Source: an uncultured Lachnospiraceae bacterium
Lineage (GTDB): Bacteria > Bacillota > Clostridia > Lachnospirales > Lachnospiraceae
NCBI GenBank assembly: GCA_910585625.1
Contig: CAJUFQ010000004.1
Span: 62,001 to 126,000, forward strand
Direction of reading: 5' to 3'
DNA length: 64,000 nt
A program made the translations under genes and the position numbers. How positions within the stretch are numbered: position 1 is the stretch's first letter; each line of letters opens with the position of its first letter. The notes under the pieces were generated by a model, which had not been told where the DNA came from, searched no databases, and saw nothing but the letters and a program-made list of their open reading frames with translations. Shown one piece after another: positions 52,281 through 62,500 of this stretch.

Positions 52281-53892
52281 TTCTCATCCGCTCCCTATAT
52301 TCCAGACATAACATAGTGATATCGTCAAACTGCGGCGCATCCCCCACAAAGCCATCTAGCTCCTCCTTCACCTTCACAAGCAGCCCTCGCGGCGGCAGGG
52401 ACGCGTATTCTGCAAGCGTTTCTTTCAGCCGCTCCATGCCATAGAGCCTGCTGTCCTTGTCTGTTGCCTCCGTCACGCCGTCCGTATACTGAAACAGCCT
52501 GTCGCCGGGCGACAGCTGCATCGAGCCGCATTGGTAACGGATTCCCTCCATGCCTGCAAGGACGAAGCCCGCACGTATCTTGTATGGCTCAAAACTGCCG
52601 CCCTTTTTGCAGATAAAGGGAATCTCATGGCCAGCGTTCACAAAGGTAAACTCCCCGCTCACAAGATCCAGCACCCCTTCAAACGCCGTAATGAACAGCC
52701 CCTCGCTATTGGATTCGCATAACAAGTCGTTTACCTCTGTAAACACCTCGCCCAAATCCCTGCCAGGCTGCGTATGGTCTTTAATCAACGTCTTTCCAAT
52801 CACCATGAACAAGGCTGCGGGTACGCCTTTTCCTGAAACGTCTGCCATGACAATGGCCAGATGCCTCTCATCCACCATGAAAAAGTCATAAAAGTCCCCG
52901 CCCACTTCTTTTGCCGGATTCATTGTAGCATAAATGTCAAATTCCGGACGGTCTGGAAATGCAGGGAATATGCTGGGCAGCATGTCAGCCTGAATCTGGG
53001 TGGCAATCGAAAGCTCCGCGCCAATACGCTCCTTCTCCGCCGTGACCGCAGTAAGGTTTTCTATATAAGCCATAATGTCTGTTTCCATTTTATTCACAGC
53101 CTTCGCCAATACGCCGATTTCATCTTTTTTCTGAATCGCTGACAATTTATCTGAGGGCGTATTTGTTTCTGCAAAACGCTTAGCTTCGTCCGTAACCGCC
53201 AGGATTGGGGTCAATATCTCCCGATAGAGGAACGCGCTGTAGGCAAGCAGGAACAAGAAAACGGCCACGAGAACGCCTAGCAGCACATCTTTCACATACG
53301 TGTTGCGGGCATTCTCCAGCCTTGTCATGGCCTTCTCCACGCCCAGGATTGCTACAATCTCTCCCTTAGAGTCATGTACCGCGATGCCTGCCGTCGTATG
53401 CGCGCCAGATTCTTCGGAATAAGAATAAAGATACTCTGTGGCGCGCTCTCCCTTGGTGATGATGTTGCGGACATTATTCACATATTTCTCTTCCACGCCG
53501 ATAGCCGTATGGCCAAGCGGATAACGCTCAAACCCGCTGGCCGAATTCACCGCATCGTAGATATAAGTAAGCGTCCGGTAATCAGAAACATCCACCTTCG
53601 CCACATAAATCAACGTTGTGCCTGTGGCGTCCACCAATGCGTCCAGACGTCTTTCAATTTCTTTGTATTCTTCGTCTTGCTCTCCTGTGGAAAGGTATTC
53701 CTCAAACTTATCAGGATTCAGATAATTCGCCGCCGTCTCTGCAATCTCATAGGCTGAATCATTATACTGCTGTTCCAGGACAGAAGTAAATTCCCGGTAG
53801 CCAATAATGCTGATAATCGCTCCCAGCAAGATACCAAATATAATCACACCAAACGTCAGCTTTCCCGTAAGCCCTGTCACTCTCTTCTTCAT
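52261..53892 (-). CDS. SpoIIE/RsbU-type PP2C phosphatase with membrane sensor
   Basis: A 543-residue protein: a transmembrane helix (about 10-32), a Cache-like extracellular sensor (about 33-195), a second helix (about 200-222), HAMP (about 225-280) and a PP2C-type phosphatase (about 315-535) with metal-binding Asp residues in KEVGGDFYDFF, MADVSGKGVPAALFM and YTDGVTEATDKDSRLYG. Such phosphatases dephosphorylate STAS proteins and so release the partner held by the RsbW-like kinase. It starts 2 bp after the GH3 gene stops and overlaps the kinase gene, so sensor, phosphatase and kinase are tightly co-expressed. Confidence 0.9.
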   Translation of the reverse strand: MKKRVTGLTGKLTFGVIIFGILLGAIISIIGYREFTSVLEQQYNDSAYEIAETAANYLNPDKFEEYLSTGEQDEEYKEIERRLDALVDATGTTLIYVAKVDVSDYRTLTYIYDAVNSASGFERYPLGHTAIGVEEKYVNNVRNIITKGERATEYLYSYSEESGAHTTAGIAVHDSKGEIVAILGVEKAMTRLENARNTYVKDVLLGVLVAVFLFLLAYSAFLYREILTPILAVTDEAKRFAETNTPSDKLSAIQKKDEIGVLAKAVNKMETDIMAYIENLTAVTAEKERIGAELSIATQIQADMLPSIFPAFPDRPEFDIYATMNPAKEVGGDFYDFFMVDERHLAIVMADVSGKGVPAALFMVIGKTLIKDHTQPGRDLGEVFTEVNDLLCESNSEGLFITAFEGVLDLVSGEFTFVNAGHEIPFICKKGGSFEPYKIRAGFVLAGMEGIRYQCGSMQLSPGDRLFQYTDGVTEATDKDSRLYGMERLKETLAEYASLPPRGLLVKVKEELDGFVGDAPQFDDITMLCLEYRERMRNEGIDD

Positions 53893-53894
53893 TC

Positions 53895-55574
53895 CTACTT
53901 TTCCTTTCCGCCGCCCAATTTCTGCGAGGCAAAAAACGCTTTCTTTTCTGCCGTATCCAGAATGCAGATGCGCTTATTCTGCCCCATCGGCTTGCCGTCT
54001 GCCGCCAGCTGTTCCTCATAGCGGCCAAAGCTGCCCTCCCGCAGATAACAAATCTGCAGCCTGCCAATCTCGTTCATACTCCGGCACCCCTTATACTCGT
54101 AATTCACCCAGCAGAGGCAGTCATCTAACATCACCTCCGCCCCCAAAGGATCTATATCGGTGCATTCCAGGTAAAACAGATACCGCGGCAATACGTCCGA
54201 CATATCTTCCTGCACGCAATATCCAATCACCTCACAGCGCATACGAGACCCAAACTGTCTGATTGCTTCCTCCAGCTGCTCCTGATTGCTTTTCTCCCCC
54301 GCTATATTAAGTACTTGGTTCTTACGGTAGCAGAACTTCACGACAGGCGCCTGCCCATACCAGCCGGTCACCTCCACCACATCCCCCATGCAGTATCGGT
54401 ACAGCCCAGAATGGTTTGTAAACAAAAGCTCATACCGCTCCCCAATGTCCAGCTCCCACATAAATAAGGGCCGCCCATGCCCGGTTTCCTCCCCCTCTGC
54501 CGGAAGGAACTCAAAAAACCCTGCCTCCGGGAACAGGACATAACAATCCGGCACATCCATTTTCTCTGCAATGCCAAAGATTCCCTCCGACGCCGCATAA
54601 GCAAAGTGATGGATAGGAATATGGCCTGCGTACCCCTTCATCTTATCTGTATAATAAGAAAATGATTTTCCGCCGATTGCCAGCACATAGCGGACGTCCG
54701 GCCAAATCTTCGATACCATGCCTTCCCGCAGCTCTTTGTGGGAAAGGCGGCGCAGTTCCGTGGCTCGCAGAGTGTCCGGCGGCAGCTTCTCTTTTACATA
54801 TTCCCGCCATTTCATGCTTAAAGCCACGCGCGCATCGACACTTCCATTCTCCATGTCCCGCAGCAAAAGTTCCCAGTTCCGCCAGATATAATCCATAACC
54901 CCTGCCACCCGGTTGATAAACACACCATGTATCGCGCGTAGTTTGCGTTCCGCCAGGGCAAACCGCACTTTGACATAGAGAAGGTCTTCCAGCGTATCTG
55001 GAAACAGCACCTCTTTGGGAACACAGTAATCCACCGCGTCAAACTGCCCGTCTCTGTCGAGCCATTGGTAGAGACAGCCGGAGCGGATACCGTTCATCAC
55101 GCCATTTTCCATAAAGGTTTTGGCAAACTCCCCAATCTGGAAAATCTTGCCGAACACTTCACGCTCTGGCAGATTTTGGTAATATTCCCTCACCATGCCA
55201 AAGGGGACGCCGTAAGCATAAGCATACTGGATGTTAAACTCCTTCTCCGTAAGCGGCAGATACTTAGCCTCCCCGGTTGTGCCGGAACTGATACAGTAAT
55301 AGACGGGCGGTTCCTGCGTCAGAAGATGCGTTTCGCCCTCAATCATGCGCAGGATGTACGCTTCATAATCCCTATAGGAAGAACACGGAACAAGCATTTG
55401 ATATTCCCTGGCAGTCCTGATTGACGCAAAGCCATATTTCTTCCCATACACAGTATTACGGTTCTCATGTATAATATTGGCAAGCAGCTGTTCCTGCACA
55501 GATGCCGCCTGACCGGCAGTGTTCCTCAGGGAATCCAGTGTTTCCTGCCCCAGCTTTCCATACTCGGTTTTCAT
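53895..55574 (-). CDS. GH3-family acyl-adenylate-forming enzyme
   Basis: A 559-residue protein of the GH3 family, known from plants as amino-acid conjugases for auxin or jasmonate and present sporadically in bacteria. Visible motifs: the P-loop SSGTTGEAKYLPLT (Ser 96-Gly 101), YAASEGIFG in the position of the usual YGSSE, and YRYCMGDVVEVTG followed by FCYRKNQVLNIAGEKSNQEQLEEAI. It activates a carboxylate as acyl-AMP and passes it to an amine. Within this NRPS operon it may condense the product with an amino acid or amine; the substrate is inference. It starts 19 bp after the preceding MATE gene. Confidence 0.85.
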   Translation of the reverse strand: MKTEYGKLGQETLDSLRNTAGQAASVQEQLLANIIHENRNTVYGKKYGFASIRTAREYQMLVPCSSYRDYEAYILRMIEGETHLLTQEPPVYYCISSGTTGEAKYLPLTEKEFNIQYAYAYGVPFGMVREYYQNLPEREVFGKIFQIGEFAKTFMENGVMNGIRSGCLYQWLDRDGQFDAVDYCVPKEVLFPDTLEDLLYVKVRFALAERKLRAIHGVFINRVAGVMDYIWRNWELLLRDMENGSVDARVALSMKWREYVKEKLPPDTLRATELRRLSHKELREGMVSKIWPDVRYVLAIGGKSFSYYTDKMKGYAGHIPIHHFAYAASEGIFGIAEKMDVPDCYVLFPEAGFFEFLPAEGEETGHGRPLFMWELDIGERYELLFTNHSGLYRYCMGDVVEVTGWYGQAPVVKFCYRKNQVLNIAGEKSNQEQLEEAIRQFGSRMRCEVIGYCVQEDMSDVLPRYLFYLECTDIDPLGAEVMLDDCLCWVNYEYKGCRSMNEIGRLQICYLREGSFGRYEEQLAADGKPMGQNKRICILDTAEKKAFFASQKLGGGKEK

Positions 55575-55593
55575 TCTTGCCTCCGTTTCCCTG

Positions 55594-57348
55594 TCAGATA
55601 TAAATCTGGATGGTATTCATGCCAAATGTCCGCTGGTACATCGCCGCCTCCACCATATCCTCAATCATGCGAATCCCCATATACATATCATCTCCCTTCC
55701 CTGCCGCATCTTTCGCGCGGCGCAAAGGATTGAACTCCTTGCCGCTGTAACGGATACGGATGCCAATGACTCCCTCCAGGGAATACACCCGAAGGTCAAA
55801 TTCCACACCCTCTTCCTGATTGGCTGACACAATAACTGTCATCAGTTCCTCCATCGCCAGGCTGACACGCATGACCTGTCTGGGAAGCATACCATTTTCT
55901 TCACAGAAAACCGTAATCTTGCTGCTGGCGTCACAGATATCCATATCCTCACCCCGGACAGAGAAGTTGATGACCCTGCCAGTCTCTTCCAGCGCATTAT
56001 CCATCAGCAGGAAGCGTGAACGCCCGCTGCGCAGACGGCGGCTGATCCCAGTCGCAGCATACCACACGAGCAGCGTCAAGGCTTCGCCCCAGAACAGGAA
56101 CCACCATGGATCCTGCTCCAACCGCCCCAGCAGAAACAAGCTTGTGCAGGGCATGAGAAACACGCGCAGCAAAATAATGCTATTTGCCCACATTTCATGT
56201 CCCGAGACATTATAATACCCTGACAAAATGCTGCAAAACAGTGCGGGAACCATGCCCAGCGACATACAAAAAAAAGCAAACCGCAAGGAAGCGGAAAGCC
56301 CATACGCATCTGCTATCAAATCGGCTCCCGCAAGTATCGCCACGCTAAACAACAGACAATAAGGCAGGCCGCTTTTTATCTGCCTCATCATCAGCAGGCG
56401 CGCGCTTTTATTGTCATGCTCCCCGCTGTAAATGCCGAGCATAGCGGACGCCGCCTGCGGCACTCCCCCGGTAACGCTTTCCTCAAACGCGCTGATGCAA
56501 TTTACGGCTGTGAACGCTGCCACCAGCATACTGCCGCCGCTTTTCAGCAAAAGCGCATTTACCGCAGCTACGCGCAGCGTCTGAAACAAGTTATTCATGG
56601 CAGACGGACTGCCCGCCCGTACGATGCGCCTGATTGGCGCTCCCTTGCAGACGAAGCAGAACCCAAACGGAAAGCTGCTCTTTTTGTCGCAAAGCCACAC
56701 AAACCCTAAGAGACAGGATGCCGCCGTCGCCATGACGCTGGCCAACGCAGCCCCGAACACTCCCAGCGGAACCACATACAAAAATAACAGATCCAGCAGG
56801 ACATTCCCCACGCCCATGAGCAGCATCATCGCTGTGACCTGCCGATTCCTCCCATCCAGCCTTAAATACCAAAACGGAACATAAATGAGGATTTTCGGCA
56901 GTGTGCCTGACAGGGTCACGCCGGTATATTCCTCCACCAAAGGCGATACTGCCTCCTCGTAACATAACAGCCCCGCCAAAGGCTTTAGGCACAGCAGGCC
57001 GGCTGCTGTAATGAATACCGATGCCAGCACGCACCACGAGGCCGCCATTTTAAAAAGCTCCTGCGCCTTGCTGCTTTGGTTATTGCCGATAGCCTCCGAT
57101 GCACAGATGGCAGTCCCTGACACGAGGAACGAACCCACAATGCACAAAACGAGGTAAACCGGAAGGCTGAAATTAATGGCAGCTAAGGCATCCGTTCCCA
57201 GGCGTTGCCCAACAAGGATACCATCTGCAAGAATATTGATGTTTCCGCTTAGTATGGACAACATGCAAGGAATCAGCGCTTTCCCATATGCTTTTTTCAG
57301 AAACTTCTCATTCTGCTCCAGTGAAACGGAGCCTGTCTGTCTGTCCAT
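55594..57348 (-). CDS. MATE transporter fused to degenerate RsbW-like GHKL domain
   Basis: A 584-residue fusion. Residues about 20-440 form a 12-helix MATE/NorM-type efflux transporter. Residues about 450-584 are an RsbW-like ATPase domain whose catalytic signatures are lost: the N-box reads AMEELMTVIVSA, with Val 505 where the Mg-binding Asn should be, and the G1 box reads RIRYSGKEFNP, with Tyr-Ser replacing the essential Asp. The G2 position is MYMGIRMIEDM. It may bind a partner (a STAS protein) without kinase activity. It lies 50 bp downstream of the STAS gene. The transported compound is presumably the NRPS product; that is inference. Confidence 0.85.
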   Translation of the reverse strand: MDRQTGSVSLEQNEKFLKKAYGKALIPCMLSILSGNINILADGILVGQRLGTDALAAINFSLPVYLVLCIVGSFLVSGTAICASEAIGNNQSSKAQELFKMAASWCVLASVFITAAGLLCLKPLAGLLCYEEAVSPLVEEYTGVTLSGTLPKILIYVPFWYLRLDGRNRQVTAMMLLMGVGNVLLDLLFLYVVPLGVFGAALASVMATAASCLLGFVWLCDKKSSFPFGFCFVCKGAPIRRIVRAGSPSAMNNLFQTLRVAAVNALLLKSGGSMLVAAFTAVNCISAFEESVTGGVPQAASAMLGIYSGEHDNKSARLLMMRQIKSGLPYCLLFSVAILAGADLIADAYGLSASLRFAFFCMSLGMVPALFCSILSGYYNVSGHEMWANSIILLRVFLMPCTSLFLLGRLEQDPWWFLFWGEALTLLVWYAATGISRRLRSGRSRFLLMDNALEETGRVINFSVRGEDMDICDASSKITVFCEENGMLPRQVMRVSLAMEELMTVIVSANQEEGVEFDLRVYSLEGVIGIRIRYSGKEFNPLRRAKDAAGKGDDMYMGIRMIEDMVEAAMYQRTFGMNTIQIYI

Positions 57349-57398
57349 AAAATAGATTCCTTTACCTCTGCCTCAAATACAGTTCAGCCAAATCCAAT

Positions 57399-57698
57399 CT
57401 ACTGTTCAATCGTCAGGATGTCAGCAAAACCCGTGACTTCAAAAATTTCCATAATCGTCTCATTCACGCCGGTTACCTTCATGCTCCCTTGTAGATTCAT
57501 TTTCTTTTGCGCCCCCAAAAGAATACGCAGCCCTGCGGATGACAGGTAATCTAACGCCGCCATATCAAATATCAGCTCCTTCACCCCCTCGAGGCTGTCT
57601 TCCAGAACCTTCTCCAAATCCGGCGCCGTTGTCGTGTCAAGCCTTCCCTCCAACGAAAGGCATAATTGGCTTCCACTTAACTTTTCTGTAATCTTCAT
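57399..57698 (-). CDS. STAS-domain anti-sigma-factor antagonist
   Basis: A 99-residue SpoIIAA/RsbV-type protein. The conserved phosphorylation segment is AALDYLSSAGLRILLGAQKKM with candidate Ser 53/54. The beta-start (MKITEKLSGSQLCLSLEGRLDTTTAPDLEKVL) is typical. In partner switching the dephosphorylated form binds the RsbW-like kinase and frees its target. Placed between two MATE-GHKL fusions (38 bp and 50 bp gaps), it is the obvious binding partner for those domains as well as for the free kinase at 51873. Confidence 0.92.
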   Translation of the reverse strand: MKITEKLSGSQLCLSLEGRLDTTTAPDLEKVLEDSLEGVKELIFDMAALDYLSSAGLRILLGAQKKMNLQGSMKVTGVNETIMEIFEVTGFADILTIEQ

Positions 57699-57736
57699 AC
57701 TTTACCTCTTTTCTTTAATCTCCTATATCTGCTTGC

Positions 57737-59503
57737 TCAAATTTGTTCCGTCTGAATATCCAGTTCAATCACCGTATTATTCATGTTCAGCACCCGCATA
57801 TATTGAAAATCGGACGCCATCTTGCGAATCAGGGCGATTCCTCCCACCGTCACCGCCTCTTCCTCCTGCTGCCTATATTCCAAGGGATTAAAGGGTACGC
57901 CGTCATCCCGGATCCTCAACATATATTTGTCGTCCTGGATCGTAAAGCTGATGTCCATATAGTTCTTCCGGCCGCTGCAATAGCCATACTGTACGATATT
58001 GGAGGCAATTTCCTCCACGGCAAGCCCCAAGACATTCGCATTCCTTTGCGAAATGCGGTTATCCGCACAGAACAGGAATAGCTTTTCCCGAAAAGCAATG
58101 ACCTCTTCCAGATTGCTCTCAATCGAGCAGTCCAAAAACTTCTCATCGGTAATCTGCGGCAGCATATAAACGCCCCCGGCCGCAAGCTTCCCTCTGCGCT
58201 GCCCCCAGATACGGTACAAGGCGCTGAGCAGTATAGTAACCGCCTCGCTTACCACTGCCATCAGGCACACGCCTTCTAACCCCCATATGAAAATCCCGGC
58301 AAGGCAAAAAGGCACTACCACCAGAAATCCCTGGAGGACGGTGACTACCGTGGACAGTCCTGGCTGCAGGATTGTCTGGTAATAAGACATCAGGAATTTA
58401 TTGTATACATAGAACGGAAAACTGCAGGCAAAAATCCGCAACGCTATCTTGCAAAGTTCCAGCATATCCCCCTGGGTAATGCCAAAGAGTCCCGCCACCG
58501 CCTGGGGAACAGCCAGGAATACCAGCAGCAGGGCGGCAATGGCAAGATAGCTGTAGGCAAGTACCCTCCTGCAAAGGCTTTTGATTCCATAATAATCCCG
58601 TTCCCCATAAAGGATGCCCGCAATATTCTGTACCAGCCCGATAATCCCTCCCACGCAAAGTTCCGCAATCAATACCGCATTCGCGCAGACAGAGTACACC
58701 GCCATGGGATCGGTTCCCAGAACCCGCACAATCGCAGAATTGATAATTACGGACTTCAAGGCTGACATCAAGGTGAAAGCCGCGCTGGGTATCCCCGCCT
58801 TCGCCGCAAGCCCCGCATAGGCAAACAGCCGTTTCTCTGGTTTCTGCAGATGCAGCATCCTTTGTCTGGAACGGAAATAGAACAATACCGTCGCCATCCC
58901 CGCAAGATAGCCGATTATGGTGGAAAGCGCGCTTCCCGCCATTCCCAGGTGCAGCCACTGCAAGAACACAAAATCCAGGACCAGATTGACTACATTTGCG
59001 ATGATGAACAGCGCGCTCCCAAGCTGCGGGTGGTTATCTGCATTCATGAAATAGCAAAAAATGATAGCGGCTGTCAGCACTGGGATGCCGGCAAAATTAA
59101 CCATGATGTACGGTTCGGCAAGGGAAGACAGCGTCTCATTGCCTGAGAGCGCGATTGCCAGCATCTCCGGCAGGATTGGCGTAAACAATGCAAACAGTAA
59201 AGAAACAGCTACGCCGGATACCAGCGACGCACTGAACACCCCGCCGGCCTCCTCCATCTTGCGCTTCCCCAGAAGCACCGCTGCCTCTGCCGCCCCTCCC
59301 ATGGCGAGCATCATGCCTGGCATCTGCAGCAGCAGCAGCACCGGCATGGATATCTCGATTGCCGCCATAGCGTCCGGCCCCAAGAGATTGCCCACAATCA
59401 TGCCGTCCACCACATTGCCGAGCTGCATGGCGACCGTCATCAGCACCCCCGGCAAGATATACTGGTGGATTTTTTTGTTTATCAGAAACGCGTTTCTCTC
59501 CAT
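57737..59503 (-). CDS. MATE transporter fused to intact RsbW-like GHKL domain
   Basis: I chose the ATG at 59503, preceded by GGAGGGC, giving 588 residues. Residues about 8-435 are a MATE efflux transporter (GNVVDGMIVGNLLG, PGMMLAMGGAAEAAVLLG). Residues about 455-588 are an RsbW-like kinase with complete motifs: N-box AVEEIASNIVQYGY (Asn 502), G1 RIRDDGVPFNP (Asp 533) and G2 VGGIALIRKMASDF. The fusion suggests either that transport is gated by STAS/kinase interactions, or that the transporter reports flux into the switch. It lies 63 bp downstream of the NRPS gene. The paralogue at 55594 has lost the kinase residues. Confidence 0.88.
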   Translation of the reverse strand: MERNAFLINKKIHQYILPGVLMTVAMQLGNVVDGMIVGNLLGPDAMAAIEISMPVLLLLQMPGMMLAMGGAAEAAVLLGKRKMEEAGGVFSASLVSGVAVSLLFALFTPILPEMLAIALSGNETLSSLAEPYIMVNFAGIPVLTAAIIFCYFMNADNHPQLGSALFIIANVVNLVLDFVFLQWLHLGMAGSALSTIIGYLAGMATVLFYFRSRQRMLHLQKPEKRLFAYAGLAAKAGIPSAAFTLMSALKSVIINSAIVRVLGTDPMAVYSVCANAVLIAELCVGGIIGLVQNIAGILYGERDYYGIKSLCRRVLAYSYLAIAALLLVFLAVPQAVAGLFGITQGDMLELCKIALRIFACSFPFYVYNKFLMSYYQTILQPGLSTVVTVLQGFLVVVPFCLAGIFIWGLEGVCLMAVVSEAVTILLSALYRIWGQRRGKLAAGGVYMLPQITDEKFLDCSIESNLEEVIAFREKLFLFCADNRISQRNANVLGLAVEEIASNIVQYGYCSGRKNYMDISFTIQDDKYMLRIRDDGVPFNPLEYRQQEEEAVTVGGIALIRKMASDFQYMRVLNMNNTVIELDIQTEQI

Positions 59504-59566
59504 ATTGCCCTCCATAAATGCCAATCCCAGACACTGCTTTCCCCCGCCTTGTCGCTTCGTAAAGCA

Positions 59567-62500
59567 TTAAATCCTGCCGTCAAAAAATCCTAAAGTCTCC
59601 AAAGCCTCCAGGGCATGCTTAAGGTATATCCCATCAGGCATCGGCCACTTGAACCCGAGGCGGTAAAGCGCCTTCGTCGTAAAGCTGTTATCCCCGTCAA
59701 TGTATACGGTACTTTTGTCCTGGTCGCTGGACGCATAGGCAATCAAGCCGGATATCAGCTCATTCTTCCCTTCATCCGCCAACGCCTGCAGCAGGGACTG
59801 CTGGAACTCTTCATCACTGACCGTCTCCATAGGTATCCCTATCTGCCTCATCTGCTCAACCACATCCGCCATCTGTATCAAATAGCTGCTGTAAGCGTGG
59901 AATACGCTGAAACCGCCTGCAGCCCCTGCCAAATGTACAATCGCTTCCGCCGTTGCGTCAATCGGCGAGAATTCCGTCGGCAGATCCAGCATGGATACCG
60001 GGAATTTCCCGAGCGCCACATAGCCGCGCAAGGTGCGCATGAACCCATTGGTCACGGAATTAATCTGGAATTCCCCATCGCTGACACGGCTCATTAAGTT
60101 CCCTACACGGATGACCTTACCCTTCATTCCCTGTGCCACAGCTTCTAAAACTGCCTTTTCTGCGCGGAACTTGGTGTCAATATATTTGTTTGTCAGGCTC
60201 TGCCCAAAGAATAATTCGTTCTCATGCAGCTTCTTCTCCTGCGGGAATTTGCCTCCCACATTCTCCCCGGCTATGCTTACCGTGGAAATCTGTATCAGCT
60301 CACGCCCGGTCCTGCTGCATAAATGGATTAAATTGACCACGCCCTGGTAATTGACTTGTTCCAGGGTATCGTCCGCAGAAAAATGCTTGACGCAGGCCGC
60401 ACAGTTGATGACCCGCTCAAACTCATACTGCTCTAAAGCGTCCACCTTCCCGGCATCCGTAATATCTCCTTCGATTAACTGGATCCGGCTGCCAAACAGC
60501 TCCTCATAAGGATTGCTGAAATAATAGACAAGCATGCTTTTCAGCCGTTTTTCCAGGGTGGGTGCCTTCCCTTTGCGGATCAGGCAGTAAATGGTATTAT
60601 CCTCATGATCTATCATGTACTTTAAGATGTGCGCTCCTAAGAAGCCATTGGCTCCTGTCAGGAGGACGTCCCCCAGGGAGGATGGGCAGATATCATCTAC
60701 AAACGCTGCGTCATTGCGGTTTAAGATCTGCTCCAGGGATCCTTGCCCTTCCCGTCCCTCCTCGCTGCCATTTTCAGCGCTGCTGCCCTGCTGCAGCTCC
60801 TGGATATGGCGTTCCAGTTCCAGCGGCGTCTTATAGTCAAACAAGTCTGCATAAGAGACCTGGATGCCTGCGCTCATACACTTCATTGCCACCTTGGATG
60901 CCGACAGGGAAGTCCCTCCATTTTCGAAGAAATCGTCCTCTATGCCGATGGAATCGACGCCCAGGGCCATCTCAAAGATTTCACACAGCTTACGCTGCAG
61001 CTCAGTACGCGGCTTCACATAATTCTTGTTCTCCACCGTGTATTCCGGTTCCGGAAGGGCGCGCTTGTTCACCTTGCCGTTATTGGTAAGCGGCAGCTCC
61101 GGCAGCTGCATCAGTACGCTCGGCACCATATAAGGCGTCAGGTACTTCTGCATGAAACAAGTCAGGTTCTGTTTCTCCACCTGGCTTTCCGCCACGAAAT
61201 AGCCGCAGAGGAACTGGTTAGAATCTTTTTCCTTTACCAGCACCACGCTGGACTTCACCGTGGGGTAGCGGTTCATGACATTTTCAATCTCATCCAGCTC
61301 TACCCTGAGGCCACGCAATTTGACCTGGTTATCCATGCGTCCCATGAACTCAATCTTGCCATGGTGATTCCATTTTGCCAGATCGCCGCTGCGGTATGCC
61401 TTCCTGCCTTCAAACAGGATAAATTTATCCGCCGTCATCTCCGGCTTGCCCACATAGCCCCTGCCCACGCCGTCTCCGATAATCAGCAATTCGCCAGGCA
61501 CGCCGGCAGGCAGGAGGTTGCGGTATTTGTCAATCATCACCATTTTGATATTCGCCATAGGCTTCCCGATGGTAATCTTATCCCCGGTCACCTGATCGAA
61601 CGCGCAGCCAATCGTCGTCTCCGTAGGCCCATAGCCATTGAACGTAATGGCCTCTGTCCCCAGCGCCTGGATTTTTTCATAGAGGGCTTCCGGGAATGCC
61701 TCTGCGCCTACGTTAAATACCTTAATCTGTGACAATGCCTTTTTCATCTCCGGCATATCAATAATGTTTATCAAAAATGACGGCGTACAAGTCATCATAT
61801 CCACGCCATTTTGAAGGATCAGGGAAGACAGCGCAAGCGGATTATGGATTTCCTCTTCATTTGCCATGCAGACGGTTACCCCATGGTAGAGGGGAATGCA
61901 TTCCTCCAAGACGGACACGTCAAATGTAATGGCTGCAAACGCCAACGATACAGTGGCATTGTACACATAAGACTGCACTTCCACATTGAAGGGATTGTCG
62001 TCCACATAATTTACCAGGTTCCGGTGTTCAATCATCACGCCCTTAGGCTTTCCTGTGGAACCTGAAGTATAAATGCAGTAGCAGAGGTTCTCCGGGCGAA
62101 TCTCCACGCCTGGATTCTCTGTATTGCCCCCGTCTGCCAGCAGTTCCTCCACTGTCAGCACTTTTGCCGACAGCTTTTGCAGCAGGAACTGCCGCTCCTT
62201 TGCCAGCTCCTGAGGCAGCAGCAGGAACTCTGCCTTGGAATCCTCCAGAATATAGCTAATCCTCTCGTCCGGATATTCCGGGTCGATAGGCAAAAATGCA
62301 CCTCCTGCTTTCATAATGCCCTGCCTTGCAGCATAGACGTCCACCGTCCTGGGCAGGAGGACGCCGACCATCTGCTCTGTGGATAAGCCCAGCTCCAGCA
62401 AGCGGTTGGCAATCTTATTGGCGTTTTCATTGAGTTCACGGAAGGTAAGGCTCACGCCGTTAGCAATCACTGCCACTTTATCAGGATGCAGATTGGCCTG

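Noticed and set aside
59136..59567. 143-codon minus-strand frame overlapping the MATE gene
   Set aside because: Out-of-frame shadow with Gly/Arg-rich composition; the MATE-GHKL frame at this place is conserved and has its own ribosome site.
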